From Deltaproteobacteria bacterium (GTDB taxonomy: Bacteria > Desulfobacterota > Binatia > UBA9968): a DNA stretch of 11,098 nt. The translations under genes were made by a program, and so were the position numbers. The notes below the pieces were generated by a model. The model was not told the origin of the DNA. It ran no database searches and saw only the letters and a list, made by a program, of their open reading frames with translations. Numbering within the stretch: position 1 is the first letter of the stretch; each line of letters starts with the position of its first letter. The stretch spans positions 1 to 11,098 of the forward strand of contig JAJONK010000051.1 of the NCBI GenBank assembly GCA_021323355.1, written 5' to 3'. This document shows, one piece after another, positions 1-6,752 of this stretch.

Positions 1-348
1 TTAATGGGGGTTCTGTCGAGTCCGATCCTGCACCCGAAGGTGGCCATCGCGGTCGATGAAGACGTCAATATTTTTAACTACTGGGAAGTGCTCTGGGCGG
101 TCAATACGCGCTGCAACCCGCAAGACGACATCATCGTCATTCCTGGAACTCGCATTCACCCGATGGATCCGACTGGTGTCGAGCCCGTGCCGCCGGGAGG
201 ACCGTACTGGCACCGGGTCGGCGGCAAAGTGATCATCGACGCCACCAAGCCGCCGCTTTGCGCCGGCGAACAGGCGCGCCAACCTTTTCAGCGGCTAAAA
301 CCCATGGGATGGGAAACAGTTCGTCTGGAAGACTTCTTGCCCGGATAG
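1..348 (+). CDS. UbiD-family decarboxylase, C-terminal fragment
   Basis: This is the last 115 codons of a gene whose 5' part lies before the window; the frame is open from base 1 and ends at TAG 346-348. UbiD-family enzymes are prenylated-FMN-dependent (de)carboxylases acting on aromatic or alpha,beta-unsaturated acids in the cytosol. The family's C-terminal signature is visible: a hydrophobic strand running into an acidic D-E-D cluster (visible residues 19-21), then the EVLWAVNTRCNP stretch typical of the dVmWAm.tR.dP motif, and near the end a KVIIDATKP segment matching the family's G.DAT.K motif. Family assignment is secure, but the substrate cannot be told from this fragment. Substrate choice lies largely in the missing part, so ubiquinone biosynthesis (ubiD itself) is only one option. 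The gene converges on the thioesterase next door with a 31-bp gap and no clear terminator. Confidence 0.85.
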   Translation, partial: LMGVLSSPILHPKVAIAVDEDVNIFNYWEVLWAVNTRCNPQDDIIVIPGTRIHPMDPTGVEPVPPGGPYWHRVGGKVIIDATKPPLCAGEQARQPFQRLKPMGWETVRLEDFLPG

Positions 349-379
349 ATACGATGCGCCGATTGTATGCGCAATTGGG

Positions 380-769
380 CTACGTTCTGTCAGCTTCCGA
401 ATCTTTTGCAAAACGCGCTGTGTTGATCACCGCCCGGCCGTGCGTGCCATCGCCGATCTTGACGTTTTGATCGTTGGTCGCCGATACCGTATAACGCAGC
501 TTGTTGCCTTTGACTTCGAGAAGCTCGGCAGTGACCGTAACGCTCTGGCCGATATTCGTCGGTGCTAGATGCCTGACATCCACGTGAATTCCGACTGTCT
601 GTTCATTTTCTTCCAGGTAAGGCTCGGTCAATTCAACGCAAGTTCTTTCCATCAGGCCGATCATCGCCGGGGTTGAGAAAACGTCGCGGGCGAGTTGTCG
701 CGCCCGCATCTCCAGCGTTGTTAAGTAGGTTGCTGTACGGGATAGACCCGGGCTCAGTTGGCTTTTCAT
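380..769 (-). CDS. FlK-like hotdog-fold acyl-CoA thioesterase
   Basis: A 129-residue cytosolic protein resembling the fluoroacetyl-CoA thioesterase FlK family (single hotdog domain, acting as a dimer). It aligns by eye with FlK along its length: a segment with the STPAMIGLMERTC motif on the central helix, then VGIHVDVRHLAPT and the closing GDGTHGRAVI strand. The three FlK catalytic residues (Thr, Glu, His, at FlK 42, 50 and 76) have counterparts at the same 8- and 26-residue spacing: T33, E41 and H67 counted from the chosen start. It should therefore be catalytically competent. Fluoroacetyl-CoA specificity is not implied; most relatives have unknown acyl-CoA substrates. The ORF could begin upstream at GTG 814 or ATG 808. 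I chose ATG 769 because it matches FlK's N-terminus and none of the candidates has a good Shine-Dalgarno. It converges with the UbiD-family gene, so the two are not co-transcribed. Confidence 0.75.
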   Translation of the reverse strand: MKSQLSPGLSRTATYLTTLEMRARQLARDVFSTPAMIGLMERTCVELTEPYLEENEQTVGIHVDVRHLAPTNIGQSVTVTAELLEVKGNKLRYTVSATNDQNVKIGDGTHGRAVINTARFAKDSEADRT

Positions 770-775
770 GCCAGC

Positions 776-784
776 AATATAACA
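776..784 (-). promoter_or_regulatory. possible extended -10 promoter for the thioesterase gene
   Basis: On the minus strand this reads TGTTATATT, an extended -10 element (TGn followed by TATATT, five of six to consensus). No good -35 is seen 17 bp upstream, which is tolerated for extended -10 promoters. The predicted start of transcription would fall at or within a base or two of ATG 769, implying a leaderless mRNA. That would fit the absence of a Shine-Dalgarno. It could be a chance match. Confidence 0.25.
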
Positions 785-907
785 TGCGAGCGGCTCACGG
801 GTAGCCATCGGCACGTTTAGTCTCTAACCAAGGGGCGCAGGTGTTTACGCTCCAATTTCACGGCTCGAAGTTTTGCGGCCCTGAATAAATATTGATAAGA
901 ATTGGTT

Positions 908-1165
908 ATGGTCCCGCCGGAAAAGATCACTGTAATCCTACGCAACAGCAGCTCGACACTAACCACCAACGAGTTTGAAGTATTTGATAACGTTTGTAAT
1001 CAGACTGTCGGAACATTCACCTTGAAAGGTGGCGAGTCCAGATCCATTGACATCTCTCAGGACGATACCGGCAAGGGCAACTTCAAGATCCGGAACCTGG
1101 ATCTCGGCCCGAACGATTGGCTGGAGGTTCCTTCCGTCAGTCGCGGAGATATTGTCACAGCTTAG
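908..1165 (+). CDS. small hypothetical beta-rich protein
   Basis: An 85-residue protein I do not recognise. It has no signal peptide and no membrane segment. Polar, beta-prone stretches alternate (ITVILRNSS, NEFEVFDN, VGTFTLKGGESRSIDIS, GNFKIRNLDLG, DWLEVPSV) with turn-rich linkers, which suggests a small beta-sandwich or barrel. It is acidic overall and has one cysteine. TTG at 902 is an alternative start two codons upstream; ATG 908 is preferred by codon identity, although neither has a strong Shine-Dalgarno. It lies divergently from the thioesterase gene and 139 bp before a membrane-protein gene on the same strand. No catalytic motif is visible. It could be a structural or binding protein, or less likely a non-coding frame. 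Confidence 0.5.
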   Translation: MVPPEKITVILRNSSSTLTTNEFEVFDNVCNQTVGTFTLKGGESRSIDISQDDTGKGNFKIRNLDLGPNDWLEVPSVSRGDIVTA

Positions 1166-1304
1166 TCGCGATCATCACCTGCCGCAGATACCGGCATCCA
1201 ATATTCTCTACTTGCGTTTCTAAGGTTGAAACCCAGACTTCCTTGCCTGCTCATAGCCAAGCAGCGAATAGTACGATACCAGCCGCGAGAATCGTTGAGC
1301 TGCA

Positions 1305-1916
1305 ATGCTGCTAAGTGAATTCTTTACTTGTCCCATTCCATACTCGATCAGTCTTCTCTACACCGTTTTCGTATGCGTTCTCGTGCCGGCGTATTGGCGG
1401 CAATACGGTCCGGCAAATTTTCTTTGGTTCTCCGACCTTGCTCTGTTTATCGGGTTGGCGGCTCTCTGGCTAGAAAGTTCGTTGCTGGCGAGCATGCAAA
1501 CAGTCTCGGTGCTCCTGCTGGAGCTGGTATGGAATATGGAGTTCTTTGTCGGCTTGATTACCGGCAAGCAGATTCTCGGACTTGCCGACTATATGTTCAA
1601 ATCCGATAAGCCGCTCTGGCTGCGCGGGTTGTCGCTGTTTCATGTTCCTCTGCCAATAATTTTGCTTTGGCAGGTTTGCTGTTTCGGATACGACACCCGG
1701 GCCTGGATCGCCCAAACCAGTCTGTTCTGGCTGGTGATGCCAATATGTTTTTTCTTCACTCGACCGGAAGAAAATATCAATTGGGTGTTCGGACCAGGAA
1801 ATCAGCCGCAAAGAAAAATACCCGCCGGAGTCTACTTGATATCGCTGCTAATTGGCGCCCCGCTGTTCATTTATCTGCCGACGCACCTTCTTCTGCGCGC
1901 GTTGATGCCAAGATAA
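1305..1916 (+). CDS. uncharacterised multi-pass membrane protein
   Basis: A 203-residue integral membrane protein with about six hydrophobic segments (roughly residues 12-31, 40-58, 63-85, 106-128, 134-152 and 175-200). Between the fifth and sixth segments is a polar loop with the motif RPEENINWVFGPG (153-165), which looks like the family signature. Other likely conserved polar positions are D44 at the start of segment 2, E73 and N77 within segment 3, and H113 and H194. I believe relatives annotated only as hypothetical or membrane-associated proteins occur in many bacteria, but I cannot name a function. The start ATG 1305 is the first in frame that keeps the N-terminus short, and it has only a weak GAG purine stretch upstream. 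It ends 61 bp before the convergent PLD gene. Confidence 0.7.
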   Translation: MLLSEFFTCPIPYSISLLYTVFVCVLVPAYWRQYGPANFLWFSDLALFIGLAALWLESSLLASMQTVSVLLLELVWNMEFFVGLITGKQILGLADYMFKSDKPLWLRGLSLFHVPLPIILLWQVCCFGYDTRAWIAQTSLFWLVMPICFFFTRPEENINWVFGPGNQPQRKIPAGVYLISLLIGAPLFIYLPTHLLLRALMPR

Positions 1917-1938
1917 TGAGTTGCCGCTCAATACTGAT

Positions 1939-1967
1939 AATCCGCCGATAGGTGGCGCGGCGATTTT
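1939..1967. terminator. weak hairpin between convergent genes
   Basis: An imperfect inverted repeat (AATCcGCCG paired with CGGCGATT, one bulged C) is followed by TTTT on the plus strand. It sits in the short gap between the membrane-protein gene and the convergent PLD gene, where a terminator is expected. A competing smaller hairpin, CCGCC-GATA-GGTGG, uses some of the same bases. The T-tract is short, so it may be inefficient. Confidence 0.3.
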
Positions 1968-1977
1968 ACAGGGAGAT

Positions 1978-3228
1978 TTAGAGCTGTTCCTTGAGAGGAA
2001 TCGTGAAGAGTTCGAGAAATTTCTCGCGCCACGGCCGAGCCTTCCAGGCTTCGTAGGTCAATTTTTTTGAATACTTTAAATCATCCGCAAACGCCTTCTC
2101 GAGCTCGCCGGCAACGGCGTGGTCGTAAGCGATTAGATTGATTTCCTCGTTCAGAGCAAATGAACGGTTGTCGAGGTTGGTGGTGCCGACATGCGCCCAG
2201 ACCCCGTCAACCACCATCGTTTTGGCGTGCATCAACGCCGCCTGATATTCGTAGATTTGAATGCCACCGAGCAGCAGAGGCTCGAATCCCCTGCGACTAG
2301 CCCAATACACCAGCTTATGATCGATTTTCCCCGGCGTTAGCACGACCACCGACACTCCCCTCTTCACCGCGTCCAAAAGCGCTTCTTGCATGCGCTCGTC
2401 GGGTAAAAAATACGGGTTCGAGAGATGAATGCTTTTGCGCGCCGACGAGATCGAAAGGAGCAACAGCATGTACGATTCGTAGGTGCCGCCGAGAGGCGAG
2501 CTTTTAACGATCTGCGCGTTGACCTTGCCCACCGGTTTCAGCGCCGGGAAATAAAGATCACCGCCGAGGATATGGCCGGTCGTATCGCGCCAACTCTCCA
2601 CGAACGCGGCCTGCATTTGTTGGACAATCGGCCCTTCGACCCGGACGTCGGTATCGCGCCATTTACCGTCGGTGCGCCCGTCCCCGGTCCATTCTTCGGC
2701 CACGCCGTGACCACCGGTAAAACCCAGCGTGCCGTCGATCACCAGAATACGCCGGTGATTGCGATAATTGTAATTCAACAGCTCCCATGGGGTGATGAAT
2801 TGAAATAATCTGACACGGCGAAACCATTCGAGTTGACAGCCGGCGTCGGTCAAAAGCTGGGGAATGTCTTTGGGGATCTTGCCGCCACCATGTGAATCGA
2901 GCAGAAGTTTCACCGTCAGGCCGGCGCGGCAACGCTCGGCAAATGCCTCGGCAAGCTCATACGCAATGGCGCCGTCTTGATAAAGATACTGGGCATAGGT
3001 GATCGACTTGCGCGCGCCGCGGATCGCTTTGAGCATGGCTGGGAAGGTTTGCTCGCCGTTGAGCAGCACATCGATCTTATTCCCGCCCATAATGGGCGCG
3101 TCGGTATGCGCGGCGATGGTTGGGAAGAAAGTTGCTTCGCCAACGATCATCGGGTCGATTTTGGTGACCGGAGTAGGGCCCGCACAACCCAGCAGCAACA
3201 TCAAACTCAGGAACAGAAAACGGATCAT
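1978..3228 (-). CDS. phospholipase D / cardiolipin synthase-like lipoprotein
   Basis: A 416-residue PLD-superfamily protein of cardiolipin-synthase type, about the length of the ClsB/ClsC group. Cardiolipin synthases join two phospholipids through a phosphatidyl-enzyme on the first histidine. Two HKD motifs are present. Motif 1 (residues 158-165, H158...D165, within NHRRILVIDG followed by GFTGG) has R160 where lysine is usual. Motif 2 (H334, K336, D341, followed by GTTNLDNRSFALNEEINL) is canonical. The N-terminus is a short hydrophobic segment ending LLLGC with Cys15, a near-lipobox, so membrane anchoring as a lipoprotein is likely. A TAG codon lies directly before ATG 3228 in frame, so the start cannot be extended upstream; the Shine-Dalgarno is weak. 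Alternatives are a phosphatidyltransferase of other specificity or a PLD-type hydrolase. No operon partner is evident. Confidence 0.87.
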   Translation of the reverse strand: MIRFLFLSLMLLLGCAGPTPVTKIDPMIVGEATFFPTIAAHTDAPIMGGNKIDVLLNGEQTFPAMLKAIRGARKSITYAQYLYQDGAIAYELAEAFAERCRAGLTVKLLLDSHGGGKIPKDIPQLLTDAGCQLEWFRRVRLFQFITPWELLNYNYRNHRRILVIDGTLGFTGGHGVAEEWTGDGRTDGKWRDTDVRVEGPIVQQMQAAFVESWRDTTGHILGGDLYFPALKPVGKVNAQIVKSSPLGGTYESYMLLLLSISSARKSIHLSNPYFLPDERMQEALLDAVKRGVSVVVLTPGKIDHKLVYWASRRGFEPLLLGGIQIYEYQAALMHAKTMVVDGVWAHVGTTNLDNRSFALNEEINLIAYDHAVAGELEKAFADDLKYSKKLTYEAWKARPWREKFLELFTIPLKEQL

Positions 3229-3745
3229 CTACATTCAACGTAACAATTTCTGTAAAGAGCAACAAGTAGCTCCGGCGAGTGTCATTCATCAACATCTCCG
3301 TTTTTGTAGGTGCAATTTTTCGAAGGCTTGATACAAAATGTAGCGTTGTACCAGTTGTACCGGCATCACGGCTGGCGACCTGCAAGCCTGGGATCAAATA
3401 GAAGTAGCCGGAGATTAGATCGCCGGTTGGTTGCATTTCAGCCGAACGCCTGCCGTGCCGAGCACAATTTGGCTTCCAGATGATACAGAAGCAAACATTT
3501 GGTTGTAGTCTTATCAGGGTCAAATTTTTACCATCACCTGCGCTAATAACGCGATGCTGTCAGCTAGGCACACGGGGCGGCGCTCGGAAGCGAAAAATCG
3601 ACTTATCGGAGCGGTGAGACCGGAGATAGTCGCGATCTGATCTGCCACTCGCTGCTTGTAAGCGCGGTTTACAAGAATCAGCACGTGCTCTCGCCAACTC
3701 TCTGGGAAGTCCAGGCAAGTCCCGCAAATATAACCGTCACCTTTC
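3229..3745. other. gene-poor stretch, no convincing coding
   Basis: Between the PLD gene and the hsp20 promoter no reading frame shows a recognisable protein. A minus-strand frame over 3077-3523 overlaps the PLD gene and looks like a shadow. The only notable structure in the first 300 bases is a short tandem repeat at 3345-3361. The second half is occupied by a doubtful minus-strand ORF (3520-3864). I saw no tRNA cloverleaf, insertion-sequence end or long inverted repeat. Confidence 0.5.
3345..3361. repeat. 9-bp-spaced direct repeat GTTGTACC
   Basis: GTTGTACC occurs at 3345-3352 and again at 3354-3361, one base apart (period 9). It lies about 120 bp upstream of the PLD start, where regulatory sites for that gene might lie. 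It could be a half-site pair for a DNA-binding protein or chance. Confidence 0.25.
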
Positions 3746-3864
3746 TTGACATTAGTTGCCGCCATTCCTACTGTTGATAGAGTAGCTGCGTTGCGAATGG
3801 TGTGACAATGACAGGGGGCGTTGCACGCCGCCGAGTCGGACTCATGGGACGGATGAGCCTTCAC
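3520..3864 (-). CDS. doubtful small hypothetical ORF
   Basis: A 114-codon open frame starting with GTG; an internal ATG at codon 34 would give 81 residues. The translation has a cysteine/histidine-rich N-terminal part (CNAPCHCH), a CGTC pair in the middle, and an arginine-rich amphipathic stretch after it. I recognise no family. No properly spaced Shine-Dalgarno precedes either start. The frame also runs antisense through the probable promoter and leader of hsp20, which argues against it. It is listed because it fills the gap and its codons are not obviously abnormal. It may be a remnant of a gene or simply random open frame. Confidence 0.2.
   Translation of the reverse strand: MKAHPSHESDSAACNAPCHCHTIRNAATLSTVGMAATNVKKGDGYICGTCLDFPESWREHVLILVNRAYKQRVADQIATISGLTAPISRFFASERRPVCLADSIALLAQVMVKI
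3746..3774 (+). promoter_or_regulatory. probable sigma-70-type promoter for hsp20-lon
   Basis: A perfect -35 TTGACA (3746-3751) is followed after 17 bp by TACTGT (3769-3774). The -10 is three of six to consensus but keeps the three most conserved positions (TA...T). Predicted transcription start is near 3781, giving a leader of about 130 nt before ATG 3910. No sigma-32-type promoter or CIRCE inverted repeat was found at a workable distance. Confidence 0.4.
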
Positions 3865-3909
3865 TCCGCTACTAGATGTGCCCCTTAGTTGTTGGAGGCA
3901 GCGATTAAA
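3781..3909 (+). promoter_or_regulatory. structured leader of hsp20-lon, candidate RNA thermometer
   Basis: The leader can form several short hairpins in series: GGCGT/ACGCC (3817-3821 with 3825-3829, 3-nt loop) and CTCAT/ATGAG (3841-3845 with 3853-3857, 7-nt loop). The last is GCCTTCA (3857-3863) pairing with TGGAGGC (3893-3899), seven pairs including one G-U. This final helix covers the whole GGAGG Shine-Dalgarno (3894-3898) of hsp20. Serial hairpins with a weak last helix masking the ribosome-binding site are the design of ROSE-type thermometers, which are known to control small heat-shock genes in proteobacteria. The folding was done by eye, with no energy calculation, and a competing pairing (CTCCG 3864-3868 with 3893-3897) exists. 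Confidence 0.35.
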
Positions 3910-4344
3910 ATGGCTGAACGCGACGATTGGGATTTATTCATATGGTCTCGGGCTAACGATTTGCTCCACCGAGCAGAGCGGATCCAGCGCAACTTCATAC
4001 AGATTGCCGCGGCGACCCAATATCGATCATCTCAGAGTCGCGCTCCGAGCTGGGAGCCTCCAGTCAACGTTATCGAAACCGATGAAAGTCTCTGGGTGAT
4101 CTCTGCCATTCCCGGAGTATCGTCGGACCAGGTACAAGTGCGAATCGATGCCAACGAGCTGGTGATCACCGGTCATCGGCCTCTGCCCAAGTGTTGCAAC
4201 GACGGGGATCTAAAAATATGGGAAATTCCGCTCGGTCATTTCGAGCGCCGTCTCAGGGTAATAGCAGGCGAAACCCCGTTAATTCTCGGCGAGATCTCAT
4301 TGAAGGAAGGCCTGCTAATTATTCAGCTAAGGAAACATTCATGA
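3910..4344 (+). CDS. Hsp20/alpha-crystallin small heat-shock protein
   Basis: A 144-residue small heat-shock protein: an ATP-independent holdase that binds unfolding proteins in the cytosol. The N-terminal arm (residues 1-48) starts with MAERDDWDLF and is helical. The alpha-crystallin domain spans about 50-141: PPVNVIETDESLWVISAIPGV, VQVRIDANELVITGHR, the GHFERRLRV strand (109-117) and the closing KEGLLIIQL (132-140), which corresponds to the usual GVLTV strand. The protein stops four residues later, so the C-terminal tail with the IxI/V oligomer anchor is absent. A vicinal cysteine pair, C95-C96, sits in the mid-domain loop. GGAGG at 3894-3898 lies 11 nt before ATG 3910 and decides this start over TTG codons at 3889 and 3892. 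The TGA overlaps the lon ATG, implying translational coupling. Confidence 0.85.
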   Translation: MAERDDWDLFIWSRANDLLHRAERIQRNFIQIAAATQYRSSQSRAPSWEPPVNVIETDESLWVISAIPGVSSDQVQVRIDANELVITGHRPLPKCCNDGDLKIWEIPLGHFERRLRVIAGETPLILGEISLKEGLLIIQLRKHS

Positions 4345-6752
4345 AAGCTGAACCGGCGGAAACTCCTAAATCCAAACCTCGGATAAACATCCCGGAAGGG
4401 GCAATGGTCATTTTGCCGCTGCGCAACGCGGTGCTCTTTCCGTCGACGATCATGCCGCTCGTGGTCGGTCGCCCGGCGAGTCTGCAAGCTATTGAAGAGA
4501 CGGTTCGACAGCAGTTGCCGGTCGGTTTTGTCGGTCAACGAGACCCGGCAGTGGAAAACCCGACGTCTCAAGACCTGTACAACATCGGCACAGCAGCAGA
4601 CATACTCAGAATGTTCAGCCTGCCGGATGGGCAGAGGCAAATCATTGCCCAAGGCCGCCGCCGCTTCGAAATAGCCGAGTTTCTCCAGGTCGATCCGATG
4701 CTGATCGCGCGGGTCACAATGGTAGAAGAGACGATCCCACAGACCAAAGAGTTCGAGGCAAGAATTGTTAATCTCCGACAAGAAGCGTCGAGAGCGCTGT
4801 CTTTGCTGCCCGAACCGATGAACGAGTTGAAAACGACCATCGAGAGGATCGAAGATCCTTTGATGTTGATCGATATGATCGCCTCGACACTCGACATACC
4901 AACGGCTGAGAAGCAGGAGCTACTCGCAACTCTGGACCCGGTAACCCGCGCCCAAAGGGTTTCAGAAAAATTGGCGCGCCAGATCGAAGTCCTGGAACTG
5001 AGCAAGAAAATCAGCGAAGAGACCAAGGACTCGATGACCAAAGCGCAGCGCCAGTACTTTCTCCGTGAGCAGCTAAAGGCGATTCAAAAAGAGCTTGGTG
5101 AAGAGGACGGCAAAGGCGTGGAGGCGGAGGATCTGCGCCAGAAAATTTTTGATGCGAAGATGCCTCCCGAGGTGGAAAAAGAAGCGCTTAATGAGCTGAA
5201 TCGATTGCAGCGCATGCCGGAGGGCGGCCCCGAGTACTCGTCGCTGCGCACCTACTTCGACTGGTTAGTCGAACTACCCTGGAGTGTTCTCACCAAGGAA
5301 GAGATCGATCTGCCCAAGGCGCGTGAGATTCTCGACACGGATCATTACGGTCTCGAGAAGGTAAAAAAACGTATCATCGAATTTCTTGCGGTCCGCAAGC
5401 TCATGCCCGAGGGAAAAAGTCCGATCCTGTGTTTAGTCGGACCTCCGGGAGTCGGAAAAACATCGCTCGGCCAAAGTATCGCGCGAGCGATGAATCGCAA
5501 ATTTGTGCGCCAAAGCTTGGGCGGCGTGCATGACGAGGCGGATATCCGGGGCCATCGCCGCACCTACATCGGTTCACTGCCGGGCAATATCATTCAAGGC
5601 ATCAGAAAGGCTGGCAGCAGAAATCCGGTCTTTATGCTGGATGAGATCGACAAGCTCAGCGCCAGCTTTCACGGCGATCCTTCGGCGGCACTGCTCGAAG
5701 TTCTGGATCCATCGCAAAACAACACCTTTCAGGATCACTATCTCGCTGTGCCTTTCGATCTGAGCCAGGTCCTATTCATAGCCACGGCAAACGTCCTCGA
5801 TACCATTCCCGGCCCGCTCCGCGATCGCATGGAAATCCTCGAAGTGCCCGGTTACATCGAGGACGACAAATTAGCCATCGCCAAAGGTTTCCTTATTCCG
5901 AGACAGACGGTTGAGAATGGTCTCAAACCAGAACAGATTCATTTCACTGATGAGGCTATCAGGGAAATCATCAGGTCGTACACTCGAGAGGCCGGCGTCC
6001 GTCAACTCGAGCGCGAGTTGGGCGCTGTGTGCCGGAGCGTCGCCGCGCGGGTTGCCGAAGGTCTTACCGAGCCGATCACCATTGATGCCGAATCGATCGT
6101 CAATTACCTGGGCCAAAAAAAATTTTTCAACGAGATTGGGCTGCGCACAAGCTTACCGGGAGTCGCGACCGGTTTGGCCTGGACACCAGTGGGCGGTGAT
6201 ATTTTGTTTGTCGAAGTGACCAAAATGTCGGGAGAAGGTCGATTGATTTTGACCGGCCAGTTGGGCGATGTAATGAAGGAAAGCGCGCAGGCCGCGTTGA
6301 GTTTGGTCAAATCACGGGCCGAAACGCTGGGCATCGACCCAGAGGTGTTTCGCAAGAACGATCTCCACATCCACCTTCCCGCTGGCGCGATCCCCAAAGA
6401 CGGTCCCAGTGCCGGTACTACGCTCTTTGTCGCTCTGGTTTCACTGCTGACGGGGCGTCGGGTCAGCAAAGATGTCGCCATGACCGGCGAGATCAGCCTG
6501 CGCGGCCTCGTCCTGCCGGTGGGGGGGATCAGGGAAAAGATACTGGCCGCCAAACGCGCCGGTATCACCCACGTCTTGCTGCCCGAGCTGAATCGACGGG
6601 ACATCGACGAGATCCCTCCGGCAGCGCGCGCCGGGATGCGCTTTGAATTTCTTAAAACTGTCGATGACGCCTTGTTGCTTGCGTTGGAATCCAACGGCGC
6701 GAGCAGCGGCTTCGAGGCCGCCGAGCGGCCCGCGGCCGACGCTATACCCTGA
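4341..6752 (+). CDS. lon: ATP-dependent protease Lon
   Basis: An 803-residue LonA-type protease, the family's normal length. It is a cytosolic hexamer that unfolds and degrades damaged and regulatory proteins. Domains in order: N-terminal substrate-binding LON domain (about 20-210), coiled helical linker (about 215-300), AAA+ module with Walker A GPPGVGKT (367-374) and Walker B LDEIDK (433-438), a TAN sensor region (482-484), and the C-terminal protease domain with catalytic S690 (KDGPSAGTT) and K733 (VGGIREKILAAK). The 43-residue Ser-Lys spacing equals that of E. coli Lon. All key residues are intact. The frame is open 50 codons further upstream inside hsp20, but ATG 4341 is chosen because AAGGA lies about 8 nt upstream and the ATGA overlap with the hsp20 stop is classical coupling. 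The C-terminus is a short alanine-rich tail. The operon with hsp20 suggests heat induction. Confidence 0.97.
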   Translation: MKAEPAETPKSKPRINIPEGAMVILPLRNAVLFPSTIMPLVVGRPASLQAIEETVRQQLPVGFVGQRDPAVENPTSQDLYNIGTAADILRMFSLPDGQRQIIAQGRRRFEIAEFLQVDPMLIARVTMVEETIPQTKEFEARIVNLRQEASRALSLLPEPMNELKTTIERIEDPLMLIDMIASTLDIPTAEKQELLATLDPVTRAQRVSEKLARQIEVLELSKKISEETKDSMTKAQRQYFLREQLKAIQKELGEEDGKGVEAEDLRQKIFDAKMPPEVEKEALNELNRLQRMPEGGPEYSSLRTYFDWLVELPWSVLTKEEIDLPKAREILDTDHYGLEKVKKRIIEFLAVRKLMPEGKSPILCLVGPPGVGKTSLGQSIARAMNRKFVRQSLGGVHDEADIRGHRRTYIGSLPGNIIQGIRKAGSRNPVFMLDEIDKLSASFHGDPSAALLEVLDPSQNNTFQDHYLAVPFDLSQVLFIATANVLDTIPGPLRDRMEILEVPGYIEDDKLAIAKGFLIPRQTVENGLKPEQIHFTDEAIREIIRSYTREAGVRQLERELGAVCRSVAARVAEGLTEPITIDAESIVNYLGQKKFFNEIGLRTSLPGVATGLAWTPVGGDILFVEVTKMSGEGRLILTGQLGDVMKESAQAALSLVKSRAETLGIDPEVFRKNDLHIHLPAGAIPKDGPSAGTTLFVALVSLLTGRRVSKDVAMTGEISLRGLVLPVGGIREKILAAKRAGITHVLLPELNRRDIDEIPPAARAGMRFEFLKTVDDALLLALESNGASSGFEAAERPAADAIP

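Noticed and set aside
1117..1314. Small plus-strand frames bridging the 908-1165 and 1305-1916 genes
   Set aside because: They have Arg/Ser-rich shadow composition, overlap both neighbours, and have no start signals.
2425..2808. A 127-codon plus-strand frame
   Set aside because: It is entirely antisense to the HKD region of the PLD-family gene; the conserved protein is on the minus strand.
3077..3523. A 148-codon minus-strand frame
   Set aside because: It overlaps the PLD lipoprotein gene out of frame by 152 bases, and its translation shows no domain-like pattern.
3858..3888. A sigma-32-like promoter (CTTCACT ... CCCCTTAG) before hsp20
   Set aside because: The putative start of transcription would fall inside the Shine-Dalgarno, and both boxes match poorly.
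4191..4340. Fifty extra in-frame codons upstream of lon
   Set aside because: They lie inside the well-supported hsp20 gene, the translation is unlike any Lon N-terminus, and ATG 4341 has its own Shine-Dalgarno and ATGA coupling.
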